From positions 1 to 64,000 of the forward strand of contig NZ_BMVG01000001.1 in the NCBI RefSeq assembly GCF_014650595.1: DNA of 64,000 bases, given 5' to 3'. Every line of letters starts with the position of its first letter. The stretch's first letter is position 1. The notes under the pieces are model-generated. The model saw only the letters and a list, made by a program, of their open reading frames with translations, was not told where the DNA came from and did no database searches. Shown here in pieces: positions 52,067 through 62,614 of this stretch. The stretch comes from Streptomyces alanosinicus (GTDB taxonomy: Bacteria; Actinomycetota; Actinomycetes; Streptomycetales; Streptomycetaceae). Both the position numbers and the translations under genes were made by a program.

Positions 52067-55021
52067 TCACCGGCCGAGCGCCGCGAACGCCTTCCTCGCC
52101 AGGGCTGCCCGGTCCGCCGCCGACGGCACCTGCTCCAGACCGAAGCCCAGCAGCACGGTGTCGTCCGTGGTGACCGCGCCGTACGTCTGGAACAGCGTCC
52201 CCGAGCGCGCCCAGTCCTTCTGGACGGCGGGGCTGCCCGCGGGCGGCCCCGCCACGTGCCAGGCCCCGAGGGACGACTCGAATCCCTCGGTCTCCTTCGC
52301 CACGCCGCCGGCCACGAGCGAGGCGTCGTCGACGAGGACGCCGTGTCCGCCCGTGCCCGGGTCGGTGATGTAGCTGATCGACACCTCGACGGACTTGCCC
52401 GCGAAGGCGCTCAGATCGAAGGAGACCTGCCGCCAGCCGCCGGAGCTGCCGGTGAGGCTGTTGAAGGTGCCGCTCGTGCCGCTCGCGGTGCAGGCGTTGT
52501 CCGCGAGCGTCAGATAGTGCTTCAGCCAGGGGTGCTCCGCGATCAGGAACCCCTGCCCGCAGTCGGCCGGCACGGCGTTCTTCGTGGCCCCTGAGGCCTC
52601 CGGCAGGGTCGTCCAGTCGTCGGCGCCCACGGTGTGCGTCTCGATCACCGCGTGGTCGTACCCCGGTTCGGTGTCCCACAGCAGCCGGGCGCTCAGGGCC
52701 GGCTTGTCGGCGGCGCTGACACCGGTGAGGTCGATGGTGCGGGCAAGGCGCTTATAGGCGTCGTCGGTGTGCACGGCAGCGGCCATGTACGACCCCGAGT
52801 AGGGCCCGTACGGATTGACCGTCCCCGCGAACCGGCCCGCGCCCACGCTCTTGAACTGCGGATACGTGGCGGCCGGCAACGCGTCGGAGGTGACGCCGTA
52901 GGTGCCGGCCGCGTCCAGCGGATTGCCGGGCGTGTCGCTGAGGGCGCCGGAGTAGCCGTCGAGGGCTCCGGAGCCGGTGAAGCCGGTGGCGCCCTTGGTC
53001 GACGTACGGCTGTAGGCGCCCAGGTAGTACTGGCTGAAGTCGTCCGAGGGGGTCCCGTCGCCCAGGTCGACGCTGCCGCCGGCCCGCTCACCGGCCTCGA
53101 TCAGCCTGCCGCCCTCGTTCAGATAGGCGCGCAGTTGCAGCTGGGTGGCGTTGCCGGGGCCGTTCGCGCCGGAGTAGTGCATGACGGTCCGGAAGTGCTT
53201 CAGCACGCCGAGCGCGTCCGGCGCGCCCTGCGTGGCGACGTCCCACACGATCGCCTTGTGCCCGGCCGCCCCGGCAGCGTCCACGTACTTCTGCGCCTGC
53301 GTGGCCGCCGCGCCCTCCTCGGCGACGACGAGCGTGTCGGCCTCGGGCCGCTGGGCCACCGTGTAGGTGAAGTGCGAGCTGGAGACCTTCTTACCGCTCT
53401 CCGTCTCGCCGGTGAACCACACCTCGACCTTGTCGCCCGGCCGGCCGTCCCGCACCTCGGCCCGGTACGCGTCGAAGTACAGGTCGTCCTCGCCGCCGTA
53501 GGTCTCGCCGCCCCTCCAGTGCCGCAGCGCTTGGTCGAGGACGCGGCCGCCGTTGACGCGGTACTTCAGCTCCTTGTCACGGACCGCCTTGCGGACGACG
53601 ACGGAGACCTCCTGGTCCGCCCCCCGGGAGTACGACGTGGGGAACGCGGCCGGGGTGAAGTCGGCGGCGCTCAGCCCGACCGAGGAACGGGGCCGGTCGG
53701 GGTGTGCGGCGGTCTCGGCGACGGAGAGCGCGAACGGGATGTTCTTGGCGAACTCCTGCTGGATCAGCTTCTCGTCGTCGGGGAACTCGAACACCGACCG
53801 GCAGTCCTCGGGCCGCCACGCGTCGTTCGGGTCGACGTTCGCCGCGGTCGCGCAGGTCGACATCTCGGGCGTGAACATCGCGACGCCGTTGACGTTCGAC
53901 GCGTGTCCGTCCGCCTCGCCGTTGGTGGTGTACAGCTCCGAGGAGAGCTGTGAACGGTAGCCGGGGATGGCCGGGTTGTCCGGGGTGCCGGCGAGCGCCT
54001 TGTAGAGGACATCGTCCGGGGTGGGCGTGGCGACCTGCCAGCCGACGCCGTAGAGGAGCAGTTCGGCGGCCGAGTGGTAGTTGACGGCGTATCTGAACCC
54101 GATGCGTTTCTCGAAGCCGTCCAGCGCCTTGGTCTCGGGCTCGGACTCGGGGCTCGCGCCCCGGTAGGTCTCACTGGTGGGATTGGGGGACGAACCCTCG
54201 TCGTCGTAGCCCCACTTGTAGGGGAAGTTGCGATTGAGGTCGACGCCGTCGCCCGGGCCGATGACGCCGTCGCCGTTGACGTCGCGCAGGTTCTTGCGCC
54301 ACAGGCGGGTCCCGGAGTTCTTGAACGTGTAGTCGTAGCCGTCGGGGTTGGCCGAGATCACGAACCACAGTTCCGTCGAGTCGACGATCTTCCGGATCTG
54401 CCGGTCGGTGCGGTAGTGGTCCAGGTAGTAGTGCATCAGCCGCCGGGTCATCTCGGGCGTGATCCACTCGCGCGCGTGCTGGTTGGACAGGTACAGCACG
54501 GACGGCTTGGCGCCGTCCCTCGTCCGCGCCGCGTTCCTGGTCAGTTTGAGCGCGAGGATGTCCTGGCCGTCCACCGTCTTCCCGATGGACTCGACCTTGG
54601 TGAGGCCGGGGTTGGCCTGGGCGGTCCGGAGGATCTCCTCCTTGAGCCCGCCGCTGCCACCGTAGGGGCGGAACACGCCCTGGGACGCCTTCTCGACCCG
54701 TGCCAGCGCCTTGGCCGGGACGGTGTGCTCGGTGAGGTCGACGCCCTGTCCGCGGAGCTTGGCGGCCTGACGGTCGGTGAGATAGACCTCGACCTCGGAC
54801 CGTCCGCTTCCGGTGACCTGCTCGCCGAGTTCGTCACCGTCCTGACCGGCCTTGAGAAGCAGCGGGATCTGCTGCTTGGTGACATCGGCGCGGAAGACCT
54901 TGATCTGGTCCGGGTCGGACGTCACCGGACGTCCGCTCTGCGCCTGGGCCACGGGTGCGAGGCTCGCTCCGCCGATCAGGAGCGCGCCGACAGCGAGGAT
55001 CGATCTCGCTCTGTGTCTCAT
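52067..55021 (-). CDS. Secreted M14-family zinc carboxypeptidase, large form
   Basis: The 984-residue protein starts with a Sec signal peptide (ILAVGALLIGGASLAPVAQAQ). The M14 domain holds the zinc site NQHAREW, a later NYHSAAELLLYG His, the ANPDGYDYT segment and a catalytic Glu in FTPEMS. The C-terminal 500 residues carry beta-rich domains (a BIG/PKD-like stretch and a peptidase-associated YDHAVIETHTVG region), which probably bind substrate or the wall. It cleaves C-terminal residues from extracellular peptides and is diverged from the upstream whiA unit. Confidence 0.92.
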   Translation of the reverse strand: MRHRARSILAVGALLIGGASLAPVAQAQSGRPVTSDPDQIKVFRADVTKQQIPLLLKAGQDGDELGEQVTGSGRSEVEVYLTDRQAAKLRGQGVDLTEHTVPAKALARVEKASQGVFRPYGGSGGLKEEILRTAQANPGLTKVESIGKTVDGQDILALKLTRNAARTRDGAKPSVLYLSNQHAREWITPEMTRRLMHYYLDHYRTDRQIRKIVDSTELWFVISANPDGYDYTFKNSGTRLWRKNLRDVNGDGVIGPGDGVDLNRNFPYKWGYDDEGSSPNPTSETYRGASPESEPETKALDGFEKRIGFRYAVNYHSAAELLLYGVGWQVATPTPDDVLYKALAGTPDNPAIPGYRSQLSSELYTTNGEADGHASNVNGVAMFTPEMSTCATAANVDPNDAWRPEDCRSVFEFPDDEKLIQQEFAKNIPFALSVAETAAHPDRPRSSVGLSAADFTPAAFPTSYSRGADQEVSVVVRKAVRDKELKYRVNGGRVLDQALRHWRGGETYGGEDDLYFDAYRAEVRDGRPGDKVEVWFTGETESGKKVSSSHFTYTVAQRPEADTLVVAEEGAAATQAQKYVDAAGAAGHKAIVWDVATQGAPDALGVLKHFRTVMHYSGANGPGNATQLQLRAYLNEGGRLIEAGERAGGSVDLGDGTPSDDFSQYYLGAYSRTSTKGATGFTGSGALDGYSGALSDTPGNPLDAAGTYGVTSDALPAATYPQFKSVGAGRFAGTVNPYGPYSGSYMAAAVHTDDAYKRLARTIDLTGVSAADKPALSARLLWDTEPGYDHAVIETHTVGADDWTTLPEASGATKNAVPADCGQGFLIAEHPWLKHYLTLADNACTASGTSGTFNSLTGSSGGWRQVSFDLSAFAGKSVEVSISYITDPGTGGHGVLVDDASLVAGGVAKETEGFESSLGAWHVAGPPAGSPAVQKDWARSGTLFQTYGAVTTDDTVLLGFGLEQVPSAADRAALARKAFAALGR

Positions 55022-55140
55022 GAACCCCCCTAGCGGTGGTCCGCCACAGCGGCGAACAGGTTGCCAGGCTCATGTCAGTCCATGATCGAGTCAAGAGCGC
55101 CTGACAGCCACGCAAATGAAGAGGCGTCAGACACGCGAAG

Positions 55141-55177
55141 GCCTGTGCCGGAGCCCCGACTGGGCTCCGGCACAGGC
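55141..55177. terminator. Terminator of the whiA unit
   Basis: GCCTGTGCCGGAGCCC (55141-55156) pairs perfectly with 55162-55177 around 5 nt, just past the whiA stop. Confidence 0.8.
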
Positions 55178-55193
55178 TCGTCGACGTGGTGGG

Positions 55194-56183
55194 TCAGCCG
55201 ACGAGGTTGTCCGCCAGCTCCTCCGAGAGGTTCGCCTCCGTGCCCGGGATGCCCAGGTCGGCGGCGCGCTTGTCGGCCATCGCCAGCAGCCGGCGGATCC
55301 GACCCGCGACCGCGTCCTTGGTCAGCGGCGGGTCGGCGAGCGCGCCCAGCTCCTCCAGGGAGGCCTGCTTGTGCTCCATGCGCAGCCGGCCCGCGGCGGC
55401 GAGGTGCTCGGGCACCTCCTCGCCCAGGATCTCCAGGGCCCGCTGCACGCGGGCGCCCGCGGCGACGGCGGCACGGGCCGAACGGCGCAGGTTGGCGTCG
55501 TCGAAGTTGGCGAGCCGGTTGGCCGTCGCCCGCACCTCGCGGCGCATCCGGCGCTCCTCCCAGGCCAGCACCGACTCATGCGCACCGAGCCGGGTCAGCA
55601 GCGCGCCGATCGCGTCACCGTCCCGGACCACCACCCGGTCCACGCCCCGCACCTCACGGGCCTTCGCGGCGATCGACAGCCGGCGGGCGGCGCCGACCAG
55701 CGCGAGCGCGGCCTCCGGACCCGGGCAGGTCACTTCCAGGGAGGAGGAACGGCCCGGCTCGGTCAGCGAACCGTGCGCCAGGAAGGCCCCGCGCCAGGCC
55801 GCCTCGGCGTCGCACGTGGCCCCGGAGACCACCTGTGGGGGCAGGCCACGGATCGGACGCCCCCGGCCGTCCACGAGCCCCGTCTGGCGGGCCAGCTGGT
55901 CACCGCCCGCGACGACCCGGACGACATACCGCGAGCCGCGGCGCAGCCCGCCGGGAGCCATCACGATCAGCTCGGAACTGTGCCCGAAGATCTCCAGGAT
56001 GTCCCGCTTGAGCCGGCGGGCCGCCATCGCGGTGTCCAGCTCCGCCTCGATCACGATGCGCCCGCTCACCAGGTGAAGGCCGCCGGCGAACCGCAGAATG
56101 GCGGAGACCTCCGCCTTCCTGCAGCAGGTCCGGGTGACGGGGAGCCGAGAGATCTCGTCCTTCACCGCTGCCGTCATCGCCAT
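55194..56183 (-). CDS. whiA: Sporulation transcription factor WhiA
   Basis: The 329-residue protein is the streptomycete WhiA, which with WhiB drives aerial hyphal septation genes. The N-terminus has the LAGLIDADG-like fold ([36 protein letters not shown]) and the C-terminus a helix-turn-helix ([20 protein letters not shown]). The start overlaps the upstream gene by 10 bp. The chain whiA, yvcK, rapZ, uvrC is conserved in Firmicutes and actinobacteria. Confidence 0.96.
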   Translation of the reverse strand: MAMTAAVKDEISRLPVTRTCCRKAEVSAILRFAGGLHLVSGRIVIEAELDTAMAARRLKRDILEIFGHSSELIVMAPGGLRRGSRYVVRVVAGGDQLARQTGLVDGRGRPIRGLPPQVVSGATCDAEAAWRGAFLAHGSLTEPGRSSSLEVTCPGPEAALALVGAARRLSIAAKAREVRGVDRVVVRDGDAIGALLTRLGAHESVLAWEERRMRREVRATANRLANFDDANLRRSARAAVAAGARVQRALEILGEEVPEHLAAAGRLRMEHKQASLEELGALADPPLTKDAVAGRIRRLLAMADKRAADLGIPGTEANLSEELADNLVG

Positions 56184-57241
56184 GGGCCGATCCTTCCATG
56201 CATCCGAAAAATACGGTCGTACGCGGCGGCCAGCAGCTCCGGATCGTGCCGGGGTGATCCATCGGTCCGGGCCACCGGAGCCAGCTCGACCGCGGCTCCC
56301 AGCCTTTTGGCGGCCTCGGTGAGCAAGTCGCGGTCGGGCACGGCGGCCTCGTCGGCCAGCACCACGTCCAGGGCGAGTTTAGGGGCGTGTCGCCCCAAAA
56401 CCTCCAAATGACGCTGCGGGGAGAAGCCCTCGGTTTCTCCCGGCTGCGGGGCGAGGTTCAGGGACAGCACCTTGCGCGCCTTGGTCTCGGTCAGGGCGTC
56501 CAGCAGCTCGGGGACGAGCAGATGCGGGATGACCGAGGAGAACCAGGAGCCGGGACCGAGCACCACCCAGTCCGCGTCCAGGACCGCCGCCACGGCCTCC
56601 GGGACCGCCGGCGGGTCGTTCGGCACGAGATGCACCGACTGCACCTCGCCGGGCGTGAGCGCGACCGTCGCCTGCCCGCGCACCGTGTCCACCGCCTCCG
56701 GACGCTCCGGGTCATGCCCCTTGACCAGGGCCTGCAGCTCCAGCGGTACGGCAGACATGGGCAGCACGCGGCCGTGCGCGCCGAGCAGCCTGCCGACCAG
56801 GTCCAGGGCCTGCACATGGTCGCCGAGCTGCTCCCACAGGGCGACGATCAGCAGATTGCCGACCGCGTGCTCGTGCAGATCGCCCTGGGACTGGAAGCGG
56901 TGTTGGATGACCCGGGCCCAGGTCTGGCCCCAGTCGTCGTCGCCGCACAGCGCGGCCAACGCCTTGCGCAGGTCACCGGGCGGCAGCACGCCCAGCTCGT
57001 CACGCAGCCGGCCGCTGGAACCGCCGTCGTCGGCCACGGTGACGACGGCGGTGAGGTCGCCGGTGATCCGGCGCAGCGCGGCGAGCGAGGCGGACAGGCC
57101 CATGCCGCCGCCGAGTGCGACCACCTTGGGCTGCGCGCCGCGCCGGCGGGGCCGGCCGCCGCGGGCCTCGGCCGGGCGTCCGGCCCGGGCCTCGGGCACC
57201 ATGCGGCGCAGCCGGCTCAGCCGCGGTGTACGTTCCGTCAT
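56174..57241 (-). CDS. yvcK: YvcK/CofD-like gluconeogenesis factor
   Basis: The 355-residue protein is of the YvcK family ([43 protein letters not shown], with a UDP-sugar binding loop). Family members bind UDP-GlcNAc and link carbon source use to cell-wall synthesis. The N-terminal 35 residues are a basic extension. It overlaps whiA by 10 bp and rapZ by ATGA. Confidence 0.93.
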   Translation of the reverse strand: MTERTPRLSRLRRMVPEARAGRPAEARGGRPRRRGAQPKVVALGGGMGLSASLAALRRITGDLTAVVTVADDGGSSGRLRDELGVLPPGDLRKALAALCGDDDWGQTWARVIQHRFQSQGDLHEHAVGNLLIVALWEQLGDHVQALDLVGRLLGAHGRVLPMSAVPLELQALVKGHDPERPEAVDTVRGQATVALTPGEVQSVHLVPNDPPAVPEAVAAVLDADWVVLGPGSWFSSVIPHLLVPELLDALTETKARKVLSLNLAPQPGETEGFSPQRHLEVLGRHAPKLALDVVLADEAAVPDRDLLTEAAKRLGAAVELAPVARTDGSPRHDPELLAAAYDRIFRMHGRIGPWR

Positions 57242-58257
57242 TCCCGTCCCATGTCCCGGTGTACAAGCACCGTCTCCACGCCCTCGGCCGCGAGGCGCGC
57301 GGCGAGCTTCTCCGACATCGCGACCGAGCGATGCTTGCCGCCGGTACAGCCGATGGCGATGGTCACATACCGCTTGCCCTCGCGCCGGTAGCCGGCCGCG
57401 ATCATCCGCAGCAGTTCGGCGTACCGGTCGAGGAACTCCTTCGCGCCCGGCTGGTTGAACACATAGTCGGAGACCTCCTCGTTCAGACCGGTGAAGGGCC
57501 GCAGCTCCGGGACCCAGTGCGGGTTGGGCAGGAAGCGCATGTCCGCGACCAGGTCGGCGTCTACCGGGAGGCCGTACTTGAAGCCGAAGGACATCACGGT
57601 GGCCCTCAGCTCGGGTTCCTCGTCGCCGGCGAACTGGGCGTCCATCTTGGCGCGCAGCTCGTGCACATTGAGGCTGGAGGTGTCGATCACCAGGTCGGCG
57701 TCGCCGCGCAGCTCACGCAGCAGCTCACGCTCGGCGGCGATGCCGTCGACGATACGGCCGTCGCCCTGCAGCGGGTGCGGGCGGCGCACCGACTCGAAGC
57801 GACGCACCAGGGCCTCGTCGGAGGACTCCAGGAAGACGATGCGCCGGGTGACGCCCCGGGTGTCCAGGTCGGCGAGGGACTCGCGCAGATTGTCGAAGAA
57901 GCGCCGGCCGCGTACGTCCACGACGACCGCGATCCGCGCCACATTGCCCTGTGAGCGGGCGCCCAGCTCCACCATGGTGGGGATGAGGGCGGGCGGGAGG
58001 TTGTCCACGACGAACCAGCCGAGGTCCTCCAGACACTTGGCCGCCGTCGACCGTCCCGCTCCGGACATACCGGAGATGATCACCAGCTCGGGGATGGCCG
58101 CTTCGGGTCCTCCGGCCGGCGTACCGTCCGTGCTCACCTGTGCTCCGTTTTCCTGGGCCGCGGGCTGCTCGCCGGCCGCGGCACGCGGCTGGTCCTGGCC
58201 CGCTTCCTCATGGGCCCGATCTCGCTCCGCTGTGGGCTGTTCCTTGTGCTCGGTCAT
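57238..58257 (-). CDS. rapZ: RapZ/YvcJ-type nucleotide-binding protein
   Basis: The 339-residue P-loop protein has [12 protein letters not shown] (Walker A) and DNLPPALIP, then [13 protein letters not shown] and [12 protein letters not shown] in the C-terminal RapZ domain. RapZ proteins bind nucleotide and, in enterobacteria, the sRNA GlmZ; in Bacillus YvcJ is a nucleotidase. The N-terminal 55 residues are a disordered Glu/Gln/Ala extension. It overlaps the uvrC stop by 4 bp. Confidence 0.93.
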   Translation of the reverse strand: MTEHKEQPTAERDRAHEEAGQDQPRAAAGEQPAAQENGAQVSTDGTPAGGPEAAIPELVIISGMSGAGRSTAAKCLEDLGWFVVDNLPPALIPTMVELGARSQGNVARIAVVVDVRGRRFFDNLRESLADLDTRGVTRRIVFLESSDEALVRRFESVRRPHPLQGDGRIVDGIAAERELLRELRGDADLVIDTSSLNVHELRAKMDAQFAGDEEPELRATVMSFGFKYGLPVDADLVADMRFLPNPHWVPELRPFTGLNEEVSDYVFNQPGAKEFLDRYAELLRMIAAGYRREGKRYVTIAIGCTGGKHRSVAMSEKLAARLAAEGVETVLVHRDMGRE

Positions 58258-60350
58258 GTCTCCTGCCCCCGTCGTTCGTCCGGAAGGCCCGCGGTTACGG
58301 GCTCCCCCGAGGAACCGCCCGTCGTGTCCGGTTCCTCGTCTTCAATGATCTCTCCGGTCGCCGTGTTCACGGCGGGTGCGGCCGGGGCCGCCTGGGCGAG
58401 GGCCACGGCGATGGTCTCGGCCGTCTTCCGGCCTATCCCGGGTACCTCCTGGATCTGTTCGATTGTGGCGGACCGCAGCTTCTTCACCGAGCCGAAATGC
58501 TTGATGAGCGCCTGTTTACGGGTCTCGCCGAGTCCGGGGACGTCGTCCAGGGGGCCGGCCCGGAAGCGCTTGGCGCGCTTGGCACGCTGGTAGGTGATCG
58601 CGAACCGGTGGGCCTCGTCCCGCACGCGCTGGAGCAGATACAGGCCTTCGCTGGTGCGGGGCAGGACCACCGGGTCGTCGTCGCCGGGCAGCCAGACCTC
58701 CTCCAGGCGCTTGGCGAGGCCGCAGACGGCGATGTCGTCGATGCCCAGCTCGTCGAGGGCGCGGCTCGCCGCGGCGACCTGGGGCTGTCCGCCGTCGACG
58801 ACGACCAGCTGGGGCGGGTAGGCGAATTTCTTGGGGCGGCCCTCGTCGTCCTTGAGGGAGTCTGTGATCACGTCCGTGCCGGTGAGCGCGCTGTCGCCGT
58901 CGGTGAGGGCGTCCTCGGTGCCGGGGTCCTCGGCCCACTCCCCCGTCCTCTCCTTCTCGGCGAGGTAGCGCTTGAAGCGGCGGGTGATCACCTCGTGCAT
59001 GGAGCGGACGTCGTCCTGGCCCGCGAAGCCCTTGATCTGGAAGCGGCGGTACTCGCTCTTGCGCTGGAGGCCGTCCTCGAAGACGACCATGGAGGCGACC
59101 ACGTCGTCGCCCTGGAGATGCGAGATGTCGTAGCACTCGATGCGCAGCGGGGCGCTGTCCAGGTCGAGGGCCTCGGAGATCTCCTCCAGGGCGCGCGAGC
59201 GCGTGGTCAGGTCGGAGGCACGCTTGGTCTTGTGCAGCACGAGGGCCTGCTGGGCGTTGCGCTCCACGGTCTCCATGAGTGCCCTCTTGTCGCCGCGCTG
59301 CGGGATGCGCAGCGAGACATTGGCCCCTCGGCGGCCGGTCAGCCACTCCTGGACGGGCAGGGCCGGCTCGGGCAGCGCCGGAACCAGGACCTCCTTGGGG
59401 ACCGCGTCCCCGCTCTCCTCGCCGTAGAGCTGCTGCAGGGCGTGCTCGACGAGCGCGCCGGTGGTGATCTCCTCGACCTTGTCGGTCACCCAGCCGCGCT
59501 GGCCGCGCACCCGGCCGCCCCGCACATGGAAGATCTGCACGGCCGCCTCCAGCTCGTCCTCGGCGACGGCGATGAGGTCGGCGTCGGTCGCGTCGGCGAG
59601 CACGACGGCGTTCTTCTCCATGGCCTTCTTCAGGGCCTCGATGTCGTCGCGCAGCCGGGCGGCCCGCTCGTACTCCATCTCCTCGGCCGCCTGGGTCATC
59701 TGCTTCTCCAGACGGCGGAGGTAGGTGCCGGTGCGGCCGGCCATGAAGTCGCAGAACTCCTCGGCCAGCTCCAGGTGGTCCTCGGGGGTGATCCTGCCGA
59801 CGCAGGGAGCGGAGCACTTGCCGATGTAGCCGAGCAGGCAGGGGCGGCCGGTGCGGGCGGCGTTCTTGAACACGCCGGCCGAGCAGGTGCGCACCGGGAA
59901 CACGCGCAGCAGCAGGTCGACGGTGTCCCGGATGGCCCACGCGTGCCCGTACGGCCCGAAGTACCGGACGCCTTTCTTCTTGTGACCGCGCATCACCTGC
60001 ACGCGCGGGAACTCCTCGCTCATCGTCACCGCGAGGTACGGGTAGCTCTTGTCGTCGCGGTACTTGACGTTGAACCGGGGGTCGTACTCCTTGATCCAGG
60101 AGTACTCCAGCTGGAGCGCCTCGACCTCCGTGGACACCACGGTCCATTCCACGGACGCGGCGGTGGTCACCATCGTCCGGGTGCGCGGGTGCAGGTTCGC
60201 CAGGTCCTGGAAGTAGTTCGCCAGGCGCTGGCGCAGGCTTTTCGCCTTTCCGACGTAGATCACCCGGCGGTGCTCGTCACGGAACCTGTACACCCCGGGA
60301 GAGTCCGGGATCTCGCCCGGCCTGGGGCGGTAGCTGGAGGGGTCGGCCAT
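58254..60350 (-). CDS. uvrC: Excinuclease ABC subunit C
   Basis: The 698-residue nucleotide-excision repair nuclease has the N-terminal GIY-YIG domain ([20 protein letters not shown]), Cys-rich and UvrB-binding regions, the RNase H-like C-terminal nuclease ([20 protein letters not shown]) and the final HhH pair ([13 protein letters not shown]). It makes both incisions at a UV lesion. It leads the uvrC-rapZ-yvcK-whiA chain. Confidence 0.95.
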   Translation of the reverse strand: MADPSSYRPRPGEIPDSPGVYRFRDEHRRVIYVGKAKSLRQRLANYFQDLANLHPRTRTMVTTAASVEWTVVSTEVEALQLEYSWIKEYDPRFNVKYRDDKSYPYLAVTMSEEFPRVQVMRGHKKKGVRYFGPYGHAWAIRDTVDLLLRVFPVRTCSAGVFKNAARTGRPCLLGYIGKCSAPCVGRITPEDHLELAEEFCDFMAGRTGTYLRRLEKQMTQAAEEMEYERAARLRDDIEALKKAMEKNAVVLADATDADLIAVAEDELEAAVQIFHVRGGRVRGQRGWVTDKVEEITTGALVEHALQQLYGEESGDAVPKEVLVPALPEPALPVQEWLTGRRGANVSLRIPQRGDKRALMETVERNAQQALVLHKTKRASDLTTRSRALEEISEALDLDSAPLRIECYDISHLQGDDVVASMVVFEDGLQRKSEYRRFQIKGFAGQDDVRSMHEVITRRFKRYLAEKERTGEWAEDPGTEDALTDGDSALTGTDVITDSLKDDEGRPKKFAYPPQLVVVDGGQPQVAAASRALDELGIDDIAVCGLAKRLEEVWLPGDDDPVVLPRTSEGLYLLQRVRDEAHRFAITYQRAKRAKRFRAGPLDDVPGLGETRKQALIKHFGSVKKLRSATIEQIQEVPGIGRKTAETIAVALAQAAPAAPAVNTATGEIIEDEEPDTTGGSSGEPVTAGLPDERRGQET

Positions 60351-60880
60351 GTCTCACACCCTACTGGCGAGCACCGACACCGCGTCGGGCCTGTGGACAA
60401 CCCCCACCCCCGTGCCGCTCACCCGTCCACGCGTCCTGCCGTGCCCACCAGCGGAAGGCCCCTACCGATCACGTGCCGGCCAGGTTTCGGGACGGCCCTC
60501 GGTGATCCGCCGCCGCAGGGCGATGACCACCTTCTCTCGGCCGTCACCGTCATGTGATCACCGGCGGATGTCCAGCTCTCCGTCACGGTCTCCGTCACGC
60601 GCCTGTCTTCCCTTCGGCGGCGCGGGCGGGGGGACGGCCCGTGCCGGACCGCTCCGGCACGACGTCGCAAGCCGGTCGGCTTCGGTCGTGGCGGGTTCGA
60701 GGTGTTGTCGGGGTCTGGTCAACACGCTTCAATGCGGGGGAACTCGGGGCCGGTGCACGCACGCGTACGGGGGCGGCGTGCGCGGGTACGGGCGTCAACG
60801 GCGCCCACGGGGGTGGCCCCGCACAGCAGCGCAGACGGTCTGACCAGCCGTAGCGACACTTCACAGAAAGGCGCCCCGGC
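60351..60880. other. Divergent uvrC/unknown-gene interval, 530 bp
   Basis: No convincing reading frame with Streptomyces codon use is present on either strand. The interval contains CTCCGTCACG repeated at 60587 and nearby, and several weak GC palindromes (for example around CGGTGATCCGCCG and TGATCACCGGCGG). It probably holds the promoters of uvrC and the gene at 60881, with nothing else I can name. Confidence 0.4.
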
Positions 60881-61828
60881 ATGCGGCATGCCACAGAGCA
60901 CGCGCATCTCCCCACCGCGGAACTGGATACGGCCCTGCGGGGCGGCCCCTTCCATGTGGCGCTGCGCGCCGCGATCGCCGCACGCGGGCTGCCGCTCCAG
61001 CGCGTCCAGCACCATCTGTCCCGGCACGGGGTCAAGGTCGGTGTCACCAGCCTGAGTTACTGGCAGCAGGGCGCCCGCCGCCCACAGCGCCCCGAGTCGC
61101 TGCGCGCCGTACGGGCACTGGAGGAGATCCTCCAGTTGCCGGACGAGTCGCTGATCCGGCTGCTCGCCGAGGTCGACGACCCTTCGGCGACCTGCCGCCC
61201 CGCAGGACGCTCCTACCGTTCTCTGATCGAGGCCTCGGACGTCCTGGACCGGCTCCGGACCGAGCTGGGCTCGTCCCTCGACGGCGGGCTGCACACCCTG
61301 GGCCACCACGAATGCGTATGCATCGGCGCCCGGCGCGAGCTGGCGACCCGCGAGGCCCACCACATCGTGCGGGCCCACCTCGACGGCGTCGACCGCTTCG
61401 TCGCCGTGCACCACGGCGACCCGGGCTGCCGGCCGCACGACATCAGAGTGCGGGCGCTGGAGAACTGCCGCACGGGACGCGTCCGCTGGGACCGGGAGAC
61501 CGGCGTGCTCGCGGCGGAGCTGCTCTTCGGCACCCGGCTGCGCTCCGGGGACACCTTCCTCTTCCGGTACGGCATCGAGGACGGCACCGCCGGGCCCTCC
61601 CGTGAGTACCTCCACCGCTTCGGCTCGCCAGGCGGCCAGTACGCACTCCAGGTGCGCTTCGACGCGGCCGCGCTGCCGGTCCGCTGCCATCGCTTCACCC
61701 AGCACTCGACGGCGGCCCCCCGCAGCGGCCGGCACGAACTGCCGGTCACCGGCCCGCACCGCTGCGTCCATGTGGTCGAGCCTCGGATACGTCCGGGCAT
61801 CGTCGGCATCGCATGGCAGTGGGAGTGA
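60881..61828 (+). CDS. Conserved hypothetical protein with helix-turn-helix-like N-terminus
   Basis: The 315-residue protein begins like a helix-turn-helix regulator: LRAAIAARGLPLQRVQHHLSR, then VGVTSLSYWQQGARRPQRPE, as in XRE domains. The rest is a beta-rich region with LHTLGHHECVCIGA and VAVHHGDPGCRPHDIRV. It ends in IRPGIVGIAWQWE. I know no characterised member; Streptomyces has related proteins. AAAGG precedes the ATG. It may be a DNA-binding sensor with an unusual C-terminal domain, but the ligand is not visible. Confidence 0.8.
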   Translation: MRHATEHAHLPTAELDTALRGGPFHVALRAAIAARGLPLQRVQHHLSRHGVKVGVTSLSYWQQGARRPQRPESLRAVRALEEILQLPDESLIRLLAEVDDPSATCRPAGRSYRSLIEASDVLDRLRTELGSSLDGGLHTLGHHECVCIGARRELATREAHHIVRAHLDGVDRFVAVHHGDPGCRPHDIRVRALENCRTGRVRWDRETGVLAAELLFGTRLRSGDTFLFRYGIEDGTAGPSREYLHRFGSPGGQYALQVRFDAAALPVRCHRFTQHSTAAPRSGRHELPVTGPHRCVHVVEPRIRPGIVGIAWQWE

Positions 61829-61942
61829 AGTCGCTGCTGTAGCAGCTCGGTTGAGGCATTCACGCGGACGCGTCGATGCGCGGGCACACGGCCGCCCGGT
61901 GGCACGGGGACGGGCGCGCAGCTGGTCCGCGGAGGCCGGCCG

Positions 61943-62371
61943 TCAGGCGCCCGGACCGGCGATGATCCTGCCGTTCGTGTTCTTCACCGGCAGCTCGGCC
62001 AGGGGCTCGGTGGCCGGTGCCTGGACCACCTTGCCCGTCACGGCGTCGAACTGACTGCCGTGGCAGGGACAGATCAGGATCGTGCCCTGCAGCTTGTTGA
62101 TGGGGCACCCCGCGTGCGTGCAGATCGTGCTGTACGCCTTCAGCTCGCCGCTCCCGTCGCGGCTGACCACCACATTGTGGTCCCGGTAGAGCTTGGCACC
62201 GCCCTTCGCCACCTCGCTGTCGGCGCCGAGGTCGACGGGCGCCGTCGGCGTGGCCGCGGCCGCGCCGCCCTGGCCCGGTGCCGAGCAGGCGGCCAGGCCG
62301 AGCCCGGCGACCGGGGTCACGGCGGCCCCTCGAAGGAGGGTACGACGGCTCGCGGAGGGTCGGGCAGGCAT
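61943..62371 (-). CDS. Tat-exported Rieske [2Fe-2S] lipoprotein
   Basis: The 142-residue protein has a twin-arginine motif SRRTLLRG and a lipobox LAAC, so it is exported folded and lipid-anchored. The Rieske ligands are CTHAGC and CPCHGS, and GSQFDAVTGKVVQAPA follows, as in soluble Rieske proteins. I use ATG 62371, which has GGAG 7 nt before; a GTG at 62383 would add four residues. It could pass electrons at the membrane; partner unknown. Confidence 0.9.
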   Translation of the reverse strand: MPARPSASRRTLLRGAAVTPVAGLGLAACSAPGQGGAAAATPTAPVDLGADSEVAKGGAKLYRDHNVVVSRDGSGELKAYSTICTHAGCPINKLQGTILICPCHGSQFDAVTGKVVQAPATEPLAELPVKNTNGRIIAGPGA

Positions 62372-62520
62372 CTGGAACTCCACTGCTCAAGGGGTGTGCG
62401 GAGCGACGATACCCGGGCAGAAGGGTCGGCCCCGGGCCGGGGTGCCGACCACGGTGCAGGGGTGCCGGGGAGCAGCAGCGTGGGGGCGAGGCGGTGCCGC
62501 TGGAAAGCTGTCGGGTGGAC

Positions 62521-62544
62521 GTAAACGCTTACGCAAACGTTTAC
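62521..62544. promoter_or_regulatory. Twin LacI-type operators
   Basis: Two 12-bp imperfect palindromes are abutted, GTAAACGCTTAC and GCAAACGTTTAC, about 70 bp before the start of the LacI gene. Both fit the GTAARCGYTTAC-like sites used by this family. Confidence 0.75.
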
Positions 62545-62614
62545 GCCGAGGCGGCCGATGGGATACCGTCCCGGCCGAAAGGCTGCGCTCGATCGGTTCC
62601 GGGAGGGAGTCACG

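Noticed and set aside
60349..60843. Plus-strand frame of 164 codons as a gene
   Set aside because: It is Pro/Arg/Gly-rich, crosses the start of uvrC, has no ribosome binding site and no known motif.
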